This document shows positions 1-7,890 of a stretch of DNA of 64,000 bases, one piece after another. The notes under the pieces were generated by a model. It was not told the DNA's origin, made no database searches, and was given only the letters and a program-made list of their open reading frames with translations. The position numbers were made by a program, and so were the translations under genes. Positions within the stretch are counted from its first letter, which is position 1. Every line of letters begins with the position of its first letter. The stretch is from Corynebacterium hylobatis. Lineage in GTDB: Bacteria; Actinomycetota; Actinomycetes; Mycobacteriales; Mycobacteriaceae. The stretch lies in NCBI RefSeq assembly GCF_003955685.1, contig NZ_RXHJ01000016.1, positions 1-64,000 of the forward strand. Direction: 5' to 3'.

Positions 1-1
1 A

Positions 2-910
2 GAAAGTACTGAGACTCACTGTCAAAAAAGACCCGAGACAGCACACAACATCGGATTTGTTCTCACTGGTGCCGCTTCTCACCACGCTTTCGGTTTGATT
101 GCCACAGACCTACTACCGAATCTTCATACCCTGGACACGGGCCAGTTCTTCCCCCGCTGGACCTGGGAACCTGTCCAGGCGCCCGAGGGTGAGCTGGACT
201 TCGGCAGGGGCACGGCGGCGTCGATAAGCGAGCCCGGCCATGAAGGTGAAGTCCTCGACGGTTACCGCAGGGTCGACAACATCACCGACGAGATTCTGGC
301 TCTCTACCAGGAGGCACTCGGTGCGGATGTGTCGAAGGACGACATCTTCTACTTCGTCTACGGCCAACTCCACGATCCCGGTTACCGGGAGGCCTATGCG
401 GCGGACCTGAAGAAGATGCTCCCGCATATTGAGACGCCCACGGACCGGGCACGGTTCGATCAGCTGGCAGTTGCCGGCCGGGAGCTGATGGACCTGCACA
501 TCGGCTACGAGGATGTCGAACCATGGCCGGTGGACATCCAGGTCAAGAAGACCGCTGACCCGCAGGACCGGGAAACCGGGCGGGTGACGAAGCTGAAGTG
601 GGCGAAGGTGCGCGATCCGGAGACCAAGAAGCTGGTCGACGATCGCACCACGCTGGTCTACAACACCAGGGTGACCATCGCCGGTATCCCTCTGGAGGCC
701 GATGAGTACATGCTGGGGGCCCGTTCCGCCCTGGCGTGGATCATCGACCGGTACCAGGTGAAAAAGGACAAGGCGTCGGGCATCGTCAATGATCCCAACG
801 ACTGGGCCGATGAGGTGGGAAACCCGCGCTACATCGTGGATCTGATCGCCAGAACCACCCGGGTAGCTGTGGAAACCGTGCGGATCGTGGACAGTCTGCG
901 ACGTTACTAA
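2..910 (+). CDS. Type ISP restriction-modification enzyme, C-terminal part (5' end outside window)
   Basis: The reading frame is open to the left window edge, so this is the 3' part of a longer gene; a TTG at 95 is internal, because the upstream codons continue the conserved protein (NIGFVLTGAASHHAFG). The visible part matches the C-terminal specificity region of single-chain type ISP restriction-modification enzymes: a segment ending LIATDLLPNLHTLDTG, then FFPRWTWEP, later LHIGYEDVEPWPV and the closing VNDPNDWADEVGNPRYIVDLI. In that family one chain carries nuclease, helicase, DNA methyltransferase and target recognition, and protects against phage DNA. The parts that would show nuclease and methylase activity lie outside the window, so whether the enzyme is intact is unknown. 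Such genes are usually horizontally acquired. A small hairpin terminator follows. Confidence 0.85.
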   Translation, partial: ESTETHCQKRPETAHNIGFVLTGAASHHAFGLIATDLLPNLHTLDTGQFFPRWTWEPVQAPEGELDFGRGTAASISEPGHEGEVLDGYRRVDNITDEILALYQEALGADVSKDDIFYFVYGQLHDPGYREAYAADLKKMLPHIETPTDRARFDQLAVAGRELMDLHIGYEDVEPWPVDIQVKKTADPQDRETGRVTKLKWAKVRDPETKKLVDDRTTLVYNTRVTIAGIPLEADEYMLGARSALAWIIDRYQVKKDKASGIVNDPNDWADEVGNPRYIVDLIARTTRVAVETVRIVDSLRRY

Positions 911-941
911 TGAGACTCAAGTGACTGGAGTTATTCAAAAC

Positions 942-963
942 ACGGGCCTCTCCCCCGTTTTCC
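942..963 (+). terminator. Rho-independent terminator after the type ISP gene
   Basis: Five-base stem ACGGG/CCCGT with a 7-base loop followed by a short T-run, 32 bases after the stop codon. The stem is short, so termination may be weak. Confidence 0.45.
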
Positions 964-1025
964 CTGTAGTCTGGCGACCATAACTTCATAACGATGTTTC
1001 CGATGATCACCAGGAGAGTGACACA

Positions 1026-1592
1026 ATGAACACCCGCATTATGAAGACCATTGCCATCGCTGCCAGCGCCGGACTTTTCCTCGCTGCCTGTGCCGATACC
1101 GACGACACCGTCGCCGATGATCCCGGAACGGTGACCACGACCGCCACGACACCGGGTGCGTCCCCGGTCGAGACCACCATGACCACCGCTGACACCGATC
1201 CGCAGATCGAGGGCGAGGATCCTGTCTTCCGCGTCATCGACGCGGTGCTGGCCGAGTACTCGGACGGCATCATCGTGGACATCGACCGCGAGGATGACGC
1301 GGACAGCTTCGAGATCGACGTGGTCCAGGGCGAGGACCTCATCGAGCTGCAGGTCGATTTCGACGGCGCTCTGCGCGAGGACGATCGCGAGGGCGACGGC
1401 GAGCAGGTCCTCCGCGCCCAGGACGCGACCGTCACGGCTGAGGATGCCATCCAGCAGGCCCTGGAACTGCACCCGGAGGGGCTGCTGGATGAGGCTGAGC
1501 TCGACGAGGAGGATGGCACCCTGCAGTGGAGGATTTCACTGGATGACGCCGACCGCAATGACCTGGCAGAAGTGGACATCGCCGCGAACTAA
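1026..1592 (+). CDS. PepSY-domain lipoprotein (paralogue 1)
   Basis: 188-residue secreted lipoprotein. The signal peptide ends in lipobox LAAC (Cys at residue 21), followed by a Thr-rich linker to about residue 60. The rest is two PepSY-like units: one around VIDAVLAEYSDGIIVDIDRE and one beginning AEDAIQQALELHPEG. PepSY domains are small extracytoplasmic folds, some of them inhibitory towards peptidases; no specific function can be given. The protein is very acidic (many Asp/Glu). A paralogue with the same architecture lies at 6699-7286 on the other side of the van genes. A TAGTCT -10-like element sits at 967-972 and an AGGAG ribosome site precedes the ATG. A strong terminator follows. Confidence 0.85.
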   Translation: MNTRIMKTIAIAASAGLFLAACADTDDTVADDPGTVTTTATTPGASPVETTMTTADTDPQIEGEDPVFRVIDAVLAEYSDGIIVDIDREDDADSFEIDVVQGEDLIELQVDFDGALREDDREGDGEQVLRAQDATVTAEDAIQQALELHPEGLLDEAELDEEDGTLQWRISLDDADRNDLAEVDIAAN

Positions 1593-1610
1593 CGCCTGCG
1601 TCCACCCCGT

Positions 1611-1658
1611 ACCTCCAGAAGGTCTCCCACGCAGTGGGGCACCTCCTGGAGGTTTTTT
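1611..1658 (+). terminator. Terminator after PepSY lipoprotein 1
   Basis: ACCTCCAG pairs with CTGGAGGT across a structured loop, and the 3' arm runs straight into TTTTTT. Typical intrinsic terminator on the plus strand. Confidence 0.85.
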
Positions 1659-1689
1659 GGTTCAGGCAGTGCCGGTCCCGGCGCCGAGG

Positions 1690-2235
1690 TCACCTCTTCC
1701 GGCGGCGCACCAGCACAGCCAGGACGAGAAGAATGAACACCGCTCCAACGACGACCGGAGCACGGAGAAGCCTTGTCTCCGGCACCTCATTGCGCTGCTC
1801 GAGGCCACCGGAACCGGATAGAACCTCAGCCTGCTTCGCCACCGGCTCCGGCTGATCCTCCACGGATACATCTCCGGCACCCGTCAGACGTTCCTGTGCC
1901 CAGTCCGCGAAGTCCTCGCTGGTGATCACCGGCTTGTCGTATTTGCGTGCGAGTTCGGCCTTGGTGTCCTGTGCGTCCGGGTCGTCGCTGACCAGCAGGT
2001 CGCAGGTGCTCTTCGTCACCGACTGCTTGTACTCCAGATCGAGCTCCTCGCAGAGGTCGGCGAGTTTCTCTCCGTGCGGGTAGTGCTGGCCGTCGATGAA
2101 GACCGAACCGCGGAAGGCCACGCGGGTGCCGTCACGGAGGAGTTCGTTCAGGTCATCCCCGGACGTCGGCACGTCAGGCGCCGGCGGAATATGTTCCGGG
2201 GAGACCGCGTCAGTGGGGTCAGATAGGGAGGACAC
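1690..2235 (-). CDS. BRCT-domain protein with C-terminal membrane anchor
   Basis: 181 residues. The region around residues 30-110 (GTRVAFRGSVFIDGQHYPHG, CDLLVSDDPDAQDTKAELAR, KPVITSEDFADWAQERL) is a single BRCT module, a fold that usually binds phosphopeptides or DNA ends in repair proteins. A linker rich in Glu/Gln follows, then one hydrophobic helix (VVVGAVFILLVLAVLV) and a basic tail RRRKR, so the BRCT domain is probably tethered to the cytoplasmic face of the membrane. Start chosen at GTG 2235 because a TATGTT -10 element ends 6 bases upstream, as for other leaderless genes here; the frame runs further upstream into the vanR shadow. Partner and function are unknown. Confidence 0.75.
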   Translation of the reverse strand: MSSLSDPTDAVSPEHIPPAPDVPTSGDDLNELLRDGTRVAFRGSVFIDGQHYPHGEKLADLCEELDLEYKQSVTKSTCDLLVSDDPDAQDTKAELARKYDKPVITSEDFADWAQERLTGAGDVSVEDQPEPVAKQAEVLSGSGGLEQRNEVPETRLLRAPVVVGAVFILLVLAVLVRRRKR

Positions 2236-2275
2236 GCCCGAAACATACCAGGATTCCCGACTTTTCTGGGGATCC

Positions 2276-2863
2276 TCAGATTTCCCCGAGCTCCGCCAGC
2301 AGCTCCAGACCCCGTTTCGCCCATGCGATCTCCGCCTCGGCGTGGAGCACGCGCCCCTCATAGGAGAAGCGTTTGAAGGCGGTGACCTTCGCTCGGTCCC
2401 GGTCCGGGACGTTCTCCAGGCGCCGCACGAGGGTGGGGTTGCCGCCGCTTTCCACGCGGTGGATTTCATCGAGTGCCAGACGACGCTGGTTCTCGAAGTG
2501 AGAGATGTGTTCCCGCAGGAAGCTCGCCGCTGACTGCGGGGTTCCCCACTCCAGGTAGGCGGCCTTGAGCCGGGCGGGGTCCCGGTCGGCGACATAGGAC
2601 ATGGGTTCCTGCTGCCATTCATGCAACGCGTCCCTGCCCTGCTCATTGACCGTGTACTCGGTCTTGGTCTCCCCCTTGCTGCCCCAGGGCACCTCCCGGG
2701 TGTCCACCAGACCTTCGCGCTCCATCTTCCGCAGCTCGGGGTAGATCTGCGAGTTGGCGGCATGCCAGACATGGCCGACGGAGGAGGCGAACTTCTTCGC
2801 GGCGTCATAGCCGGTCATCGGACCCGAGGACAGCAGGGCGAGCAGAGCATTTCTGAGGGACAC
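2276..2863 (-). CDS. vanR: PadR-family repressor of the vanillate genes (VanR)
   Basis: 195 residues. N-terminal PadR winged helix (LRNALLALLSSGPMTGYDAA, then SQIYPELRKMEREGLV with the typical YTVNEQGRDAL wing), then a C-terminal helical dimerisation region. GTG start. It is transcribed away from vanABK, the arrangement known in Corynebacterium, where VanR represses vanABK until vanillate binds. A perfect 12-base inverted repeat lies just downstream of the likely vanA promoter and is the best candidate operator. Assignment to VanR rests on family plus position; ligand binding is inferred. Confidence 0.85.
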   Translation of the reverse strand: MSLRNALLALLSSGPMTGYDAAKKFASSVGHVWHAANSQIYPELRKMEREGLVDTREVPWGSKGETKTEYTVNEQGRDALHEWQQEPMSYVADRDPARLKAAYLEWGTPQSAASFLREHISHFENQRRLALDEIHRVESGGNPTLVRRLENVPDRDRAKVTAFKRFSYEGRVLHAEAEIAWAKRGLELLAELGEI

Positions 2864-2965
2864 ACCACATTCTTACCCCACCCAGCCACCGGGAGACCAG
2901 CACCCCCCTTCGCCGTGGTCAGCCCCATTTTGTGCAGCGCGGGAAAAATGCCCCCGAACTTTGTC

Positions 2966-2994
2966 TTGCGTTGGCACACAACATGCCCTACTGT
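2966..2994 (+). promoter_or_regulatory. Candidate vanA promoter
   Basis: TTGCGT (2966-2971), 17-base spacer, TACTGT (2989-2994). The predicted transcript start near 3001 lies just before the operator palindrome. Read by eye, not by scoring. Confidence 0.5.
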
Positions 2995-3008
2995 GTGACC
3001 TACCCCAC

Positions 3009-3034
3009 CAACTATCTAATAGATTAGATAGTTG
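3009..3034 (+). promoter_or_regulatory. Candidate VanR operator (12-bp inverted repeat)
   Basis: Perfect arms CAACTATCTAAT and ATTAGATAGTTG separated by AG. It lies in the 5' leader of vanA, immediately after the predicted transcription start, where a bound dimer would block elongation. Known C. glutamicum VanR sites have similar AACTA.. / ..TTAG half-sites as far as I recall; binding here is inference. Confidence 0.7.
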
Positions 3035-3058
3035 GCTAGATAGAGCCAGGAGCCCATC

Positions 3059-4186
3059 ATGTCCAACGCAGCCAACGCATCCGCTACGACGACCGCCAAG
3101 ATCCTCCCCCACCCCCTCAACGCCTGGTACGTCGCGGCGTGGGATCACGAGGTGACCGCCAAGGAGATCATCTCCCGCAAGGTGGCCAACAAGTCGCTCG
3201 CGCTCTACCGCACCGAGGACGGCCGCGCCGTTGCACTGGCGGATGCGTGCTGGCACCGCCTGGCTCCCCTGTCGAAGGGCAAGCTGGTGGGCAAGGACGG
3301 CATCCAGTGCCCCTACCACGGCCTGACCTTCAACTCCGCGGGTCGCTGCACCGCCATGCCGGCCCAGGAGACCCTCAACCCCTCTGCCGCGGTGGCCTCC
3401 TACCCGGTCGTCGAGCAGTACCGCTACATCTGGGTCTGGCTGGGTGATCCCACCCTGGCCGATCCCACCCTGGTGCCGGACATGCACCAGATGACCCACC
3501 CGGAGTGGACCGGTGACGGCCGGACCATCGCCGCCGACTGCAACTACCAGCTCATCCTGGACAACCTCATGGACCTGACCCATGAGGAGTTCGTCCACGC
3601 CTCCTCCATCGGCCAGGATGAGCTCTCCGAGGCGGAGTTCGAGGTCACCCGCACCGAGGATTCCGTCACCGTCACCCGCTGGATGCGCGACCTCGATCCG
3701 CCGCCGTTCTGGAAGAAGAACATGAACGACAAGTTCCCCGACTACGAGGGCAAGGTCGACCGCTGGCAGATCATCCACTACTACTACCCGTCGACCATCT
3801 GCATCGACGTCGGCGTGGCCAAGGCCGGTACCGGCGCCCCGGAGGGCGACCGCAGCCAGGGTGTCAACGGTTACGTCATGAACACCATCACCCCGGAGAC
3901 CGACCGCTCCTCCCACTACTTCTGGTCCTTCCAGCGCAACTACCGCCTGGACAGCCAGCTGATCACCACCCAGCTGCGCGACGGCGTGCACGGGGTCTTC
4001 GGTGAGGACGAGGCGATGCTCAAGGCCCAGCAGGAGGCCATCGACGCCAACCCGGACCACGAGTTCTACAGCCTCAACATCGACGCCGGCGGCATGTGGG
4101 TCCGCCGCATCCTCGAGAAGGCCCTCGCCGCCGAGAACCGCCTGGACATCCCCACCACCCACGCCCCGCTGCGGAAGAAGGCCTGA
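3059..4186 (+). CDS. vanA: Vanillate O-demethylase, oxygenase subunit
   Basis: 375 residues, the Rieske oxygenase that demethylates vanillate to protocatechuate with loss of formaldehyde. The Rieske 2Fe-2S ligands are visible as CWHR (Cys64, His66) and CPYH (Cys84, His87). The mononuclear iron region follows around LILDNLMDLTHEEFVHASSI, with the conserved Asp and two His. The ATG at 3059 is preceded by CCAGGAG. Two bases separate its stop from vanB, which supplies electrons, so the two are translated together. The length is slightly above that of Pseudomonas VanA because of an N-terminal extension of about 14 residues. Confidence 0.95.
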   Translation: MSNAANASATTTAKILPHPLNAWYVAAWDHEVTAKEIISRKVANKSLALYRTEDGRAVALADACWHRLAPLSKGKLVGKDGIQCPYHGLTFNSAGRCTAMPAQETLNPSAAVASYPVVEQYRYIWVWLGDPTLADPTLVPDMHQMTHPEWTGDGRTIAADCNYQLILDNLMDLTHEEFVHASSIGQDELSEAEFEVTRTEDSVTVTRWMRDLDPPPFWKKNMNDKFPDYEGKVDRWQIIHYYYPSTICIDVGVAKAGTGAPEGDRSQGVNGYVMNTITPETDRSSHYFWSFQRNYRLDSQLITTQLRDGVHGVFGEDEAMLKAQQEAIDANPDHEFYSLNIDAGGMWVRRILEKALAAENRLDIPTTHAPLRKKA

Positions 4187-4188
4187 TC

Positions 4189-5190
4189 ATGAACCCCTCC
4201 ATGAATGACTGGCAGGATGCGACGGTCGTCGCCACGCAGGATGTCGCCGAGCGCATCCGCCGCATCACCCTGCGCCCCACCCGCCCCGTCCAGGGCCGGA
4301 CCATCCACCCCGGCGAACACCTCAAGGTGCAGGTGGACATCGGGGGCAAGGCTGACCAGCGCTCCTACTCCATCTCCGATGCCGCACAGGACGGCTCCGA
4401 GCTCTCGCTGACCGTCTTCCACACCCCGAACTCGCGCGGCGGTTCCGTCTTCATGCACACCCTGCAGGTCGGCGACACCCTGCGCGTCACCGCACCGCAG
4501 CAGAACTTCCCGCTGCGCGTCGGTGCCCCGCGCTATGTACTCGTCGCGGGCGGCATCGGCATCACCGCCATCCGCGGCATGGCCGCCCTGCTGCGCCGCC
4601 TCGGTGCGGACTACGAGATCCACTACGCAGCCCGCTCGCCGGAGGCCATGGCCTTCCGGGAGGAGCTGGCCGCTGATCACGGCGAGCGACTCCACCTCTA
4701 CCTCGACTCCGAGGGTTCGCTTCTCGACGTCCCCGCCCTCATCGCGGGCATCAATGAAGGTACGGAACTGTACATGTGCGGGCCGATCCGCCTCATGGAC
4801 GCCATCCGCCGCGCCTGGGAGGACGCCGGGCTGGAGCGCACGAACCTGCGCTTCGAGACCTTCGGCAACAGCGGCTGGTACGAGGCGCAGACCTTCCGTG
4901 TCAACCTCCCCCGCCTGGGGGTGTCCACCGAGATCAGCACCAACGAGACGATCCTCGAGGCCCTGCAGAAGGTCGGCGTGGAGATGATGTACGACTGCCG
5001 ACGCGGCGAATGCGGCCTGTGCCAGGTCACGGTCGTCGATGTGGATGGTCACATCGACCACCGTGACGTATTCTTCTCCGATCGGCAGAAGGACTCCTCG
5101 GAGAAACTCTGCGCCTGTGTCTCCCGGGTCGTACCCCGCGAGTCCCTGTCCGTTGCCGCCAACGCTCAACTGAGCATCGACGTCCCCTGA
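4189..5190 (+). CDS. vanB: Vanillate O-demethylase, reductase subunit
   Basis: 333 residues, a phthalate dioxygenase reductase-type protein passing electrons from NAD(P)H to VanA. Order: flavin domain with RSYSI (residues 58-62), nucleotide-binding domain with GGIGITA (121-127) and CGP (197-199), then a plant-type ferredoxin domain with Cys270, Cys275, Cys278 and Cys308 (YDCRRGECGLCQ ... CAC) holding 2Fe-2S. ATG 4189 follows the vanA stop by two bases; a second ATG four codons later is possible. The frame is open upstream, but that part is a shadow of vanA. Confidence 0.95.
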   Translation: MNPSMNDWQDATVVATQDVAERIRRITLRPTRPVQGRTIHPGEHLKVQVDIGGKADQRSYSISDAAQDGSELSLTVFHTPNSRGGSVFMHTLQVGDTLRVTAPQQNFPLRVGAPRYVLVAGGIGITAIRGMAALLRRLGADYEIHYAARSPEAMAFREELAADHGERLHLYLDSEGSLLDVPALIAGINEGTELYMCGPIRLMDAIRRAWEDAGLERTNLRFETFGNSGWYEAQTFRVNLPRLGVSTEISTNETILEALQKVGVEMMYDCRRGECGLCQVTVVDVDGHIDHRDVFFSDRQKDSSEKLCACVSRVVPRESLSVAANAQLSIDVP

Positions 5191-5201
5191 AAGGTCCTGC
5201 C

Positions 5202-6560
5202 ATGGACATCAGAAAAGCCATCGACACCACCCCGATGAGTGCCTACCAGTGGTACATCGTGGGCCTGGCCACCTTCCTCAACGCCCTGGACGGCTACGAC
5301 GTCCTGGCGATGGCCTTCACCGCCAACTCCGTCACCGAGGAATTCGGCCTCAGCGGTAGCCAGCTCGGCTCCCTGCTCAGCGCTGGCCTGATCGGTATGG
5401 CCCTGGGCGCGCTCATTCTCGGCCCGTTGGCTGACCGCTTCGGCCGCCGCAACATCCTCATCGCCGCCCTGGTCATCAACACCATCGGCCTGGCACTGTC
5501 CGCCACCGCAGGTTCCGCCACCGAGCTGGGTCTGTGGCGTGTGGTCACCGGCCTGGGCATCGGCGGCATCCTGGCCACCGTCACGGTGATCACCAGCGAG
5601 TACTCCAACAACCGCAACCGCGGCATGGCAGTGAGCATCTACACCGCCGGCTACGGCCTGGGTGCGACCCTCGGTGGACTGCTCGCCGCCCAGATCATCC
5701 CCGTCTTCGGCTGGCGCTCCGTCTTCGCCGCCGGTGCCGCACTGACGCTGGTCTCCATCGTCTTCGTCATCGTCAGCCTGCCGGAATCGGTCGACTACCT
5801 CCGCGCCAAGCGCCCCGCGGGCGCCGAGGCCCACATGCTCAAGATCGCCCAGCGCATCGGCAAGCCCGGCATCACCGGCTTCGCCACCCCCGCCCCCGGC
5901 GCGGAGACCCGTAAGGTGCGCCTGACCGATCTGGTCACGGGAGATTTCCGTTCCACCACCCTCAAGCTGTGGGCCGCGTTCTTCTTCATCATGTTCGGCT
6001 TCTACTTCGCCAACTCCTGGACCCCGAAGCTGCTCGTCGAGTCCGGCATGACGGAGAACCAGGGCATCATCGGCGGCCTGGCGCTGACCCTGGGCGGCAC
6101 TTTCGGTTCCCTCCTCTACGGCCTGATCACCGTGAAGTACAACGCCCGGCACACCCTCATGGTCTTCTCGGTGCTCTCGGCGATCACGCTCGTCGTCTTC
6201 ATCACCACCACCTCGATCCCGGCGCTGGCCTTCTTCAGCGGTGTGCTGGTCGGCATGCTCATCAACGGCTGCATGGCCGGCCTGTATACGGTCACCCCGC
6301 AGAGCTACCCCTCCGAACTGCGTTCGAGTGGCGTGGGCTGGGGCATCGGTATCGGCCGCTTCGGTGCGATCCTCGCGCCGATCACCGTCGGAGCGCTTCT
6401 CGATGGCGGCTGGTCCCCCACCGCCCTCTACTCCGGTGTCGCCGTGGTCGTCGTCCTGGCGGCGGTCGCCCTCATCGGCATCCGTCCCCAGCTCGGCACC
6501 GCCGACTCCTCCGAGCCGGCATCTGCTGATGCGGCCAGGGAACCCGCTGCCGTGAACTGA
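5202..6560 (+). CDS. vanK: Vanillate / aromatic acid:H+ symporter (MFS)
   Basis: 452-residue major facilitator with 12 predicted membrane helices. The first helix carries LNALDGYDVLAMAFT, the DGXD signature (Asp30, Asp33) of the aromatic acid:H+ symporter family, and the loop after helix 2 has GPLADRFGRRN. It starts 11 bases after vanB and closes the operon, so import and first catabolic step are co-expressed. In C. glutamicum VanK takes up vanillate and related acids. The C-terminal 20 residues are Ala/Glu-rich and probably disordered. A perfect 12-bp hairpin follows the gene. Confidence 0.92.
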   Translation: MDIRKAIDTTPMSAYQWYIVGLATFLNALDGYDVLAMAFTANSVTEEFGLSGSQLGSLLSAGLIGMALGALILGPLADRFGRRNILIAALVINTIGLALSATAGSATELGLWRVVTGLGIGGILATVTVITSEYSNNRNRGMAVSIYTAGYGLGATLGGLLAAQIIPVFGWRSVFAAGAALTLVSIVFVIVSLPESVDYLRAKRPAGAEAHMLKIAQRIGKPGITGFATPAPGAETRKVRLTDLVTGDFRSTTLKLWAAFFFIMFGFYFANSWTPKLLVESGMTENQGIIGGLALTLGGTFGSLLYGLITVKYNARHTLMVFSVLSAITLVVFITTTSIPALAFFSGVLVGMLINGCMAGLYTVTPQSYPSELRSSGVGWGIGIGRFGAILAPITVGALLDGGWSPTALYSGVAVVVVLAAVALIGIRPQLGTADSSEPASADAAREPAAVN

Positions 6561-6573
6561 TCTGACTGCTGCT

Positions 6574-6615
6574 GCGCCGCCCTCCTTCCCCGGAGGGCGG
6601 CGCTCCTGCTTTCAT
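6574..6615 (+). terminator. Terminator of the van operon
   Basis: Perfect 12-bp stem GCGCCGCCCTCC / GGAGGGCGGCGC with loop TTCCCC, followed by a pyrimidine-rich T-containing stretch rather than a pure T-run. Confidence 0.75.
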
Positions 6616-6698
6616 CTTCGTTTCATCTTTGTCTCCTAGGCTGGACATTGAAGCCGGAAACGGCAGTAAATCCGATACCCGTACAGGAGTGAAGAACC

Positions 6699-7286
6699 AT
6701 GAAAACCCGCAGTTTCATCGCGGCCGGTGTCACGCTGGCCATGTCCCTCAGCCTGGGCGCATGCACCGATTCCGCCCCGCAACCCACGCCCGAGACCATC
6801 TCGCTGTCCACTGAGGCAGGAAACCAGGCGGAGACCCCGGCCGCCACGACCACCACGGCCACCACGGCCACTGCCACCAGTCCGGAACAGCAGGCCGAGC
6901 AGACCGGGGAGGACCCGGTATTCGCCGCCATCGACGCTGCCCTGGCCGCCTACCCCGGCGGCATCGTCGTGGACGTCGACCGTGAGGACGGTCGCCACAC
7001 CTACGACATCGACCTTGTCCTGGACAACCAGGTCATCGAGCTGGAGGTGGACGTGGACGGCACCGTCCGCGAGGACGATCGTGAGGGCGACGACGATGAC
7101 GTCCGTGAGGCACGTGCCGCCACCGTCAGCGCCACCGAGGCCATCCGTGAGGCCCTGGACCGCCACCCCGGCGGCTACCTCGATGAGATCGAACTCGATG
7201 AGGATGACGGACGCCTGTACTGGGAGATCGAACTCGACGACGCCAACTTCAACGACCTGGCGGAGATCGACATCCCCGCCAACTGA
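6699..7286 (+). CDS. PepSY-domain lipoprotein (paralogue 2)
   Basis: 195 residues. Signal peptide with lipobox LGAC (Cys at residue 22), Thr/Ala-rich linker to about residue 70, then two PepSY-like units: one around AIDAALAAYPGGIVVDVDRE and one around ATEAIREALDRHPGGYLDEI. Both this protein and the one at 1026-1592 end with (N)DLAE(V/I)DI(A/P)AN and share VREDDREGD-type motifs, so they are close paralogues. Likely anchored to the outer face of the cell membrane; the acidic surface suggests cation or protein binding, which is inference. A TAGGCT -10-like element lies upstream (6638-6643). Confidence 0.85.
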   Translation: MKTRSFIAAGVTLAMSLSLGACTDSAPQPTPETISLSTEAGNQAETPAATTTTATTATATSPEQQAEQTGEDPVFAAIDAALAAYPGGIVVDVDREDGRHTYDIDLVLDNQVIELEVDVDGTVREDDREGDDDDVREARAATVSATEAIREALDRHPGGYLDEIELDEDDGRLYWEIELDDANFNDLAEIDIPAN

Positions 7287-7361
7287 CAGCCGCTGACACC
7301 GTGCAGTACAACGCGCGGCGCACCCCTTCCCGCGGTGGGAGGGGCGCGTTAGCCTTTCAGC

Positions 7362-7745
7362 ATGCACCCCACCGAGGAAGATCTCGCCGGATTCTTCGGC
7401 ACCCATGACACTGAACGCCACCTGTACGACGTGTTCGCGGGCAGAACACTCGCAGGATTCCCGGGCACGCGCGTGAAAGTCCACCGCACCCAGATCAGCT
7501 TCTACCACCCTCGTCTTTTTGCGGCCGTCTGGCTCCCCGTGCGGGCTGTGCGAGGCCGACCCGAGGCTTATGTGGTGGTGACCTTCATGCTGGACAGACA
7601 GCTGGATTCACCCCGCATCGTCGAGTCCGTCGAGCCCCGCCCCGGGCGCTGGACCCACCATGTACTGGTCTCCACCCCACAGGAGATCGATGACGAGCTA
7701 CTGGGCTGGGTGGAACAGGCCAGGCAGCTCGCCGACCATGGATAG
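7362..7745 (+). CDS. DUF5655-like protein
   Basis: 127-residue cytosolic protein. The arrangement HRTQISFYHPRLFAAVWLPV, an Arg-rich strand, then RWTHHVLVSTPQEIDDELLGWV resembles DUF5655 proteins, which have no assigned activity. No signal peptide or membrane helix. TAGCCT at 7350-7355 ends 6 bases before the ATG and there is no ribosome site, so the mRNA is probably leaderless. It stands alone between the second PepSY gene and the terminator of the aldo/keto reductase. Confidence 0.65.
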   Translation: MHPTEEDLAGFFGTHDTERHLYDVFAGRTLAGFPGTRVKVHRTQISFYHPRLFAAVWLPVRAVRGRPEAYVVVTFMLDRQLDSPRIVESVEPRPGRWTHHVLVSTPQEIDDELLGWVEQARQLADHG

Positions 7746-7841
7746 CGTGCCACGATGGCGCCCATGAGGAGCTGGCCGGGGAGACATCGCGCGGGGGGAA
7801 CCCGGGACCAGTCCGGGCGAGAGCGTCGATAAGCGGAAAAA

Positions 7842-7881
7842 CCGGCGCCCCCGACAACCTGGTGGTTGTCGGGGGCGCCGG
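7842..7881 (-). terminator. Terminator of the aldo/keto reductase gene
   Basis: Perfect 18-bp inverted repeat: left arm 7842-7859, loop TGGT, right arm 7864-7881. On the minus strand it is followed by TTTTT (plus-strand AAAAA at 7837-7841), so it terminates the leftward gene; it could also stop rightward transcription. Confidence 0.9.
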
Positions 7882-7890
7882 CCGAGGAGT

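Noticed and set aside
1690-2808. 372-residue fusion of vanR-shadow and BRCT protein
   Set aside because: The upstream half is only the opposite-frame shadow of vanR; a leaderless promoter supports the GTG at 2235.
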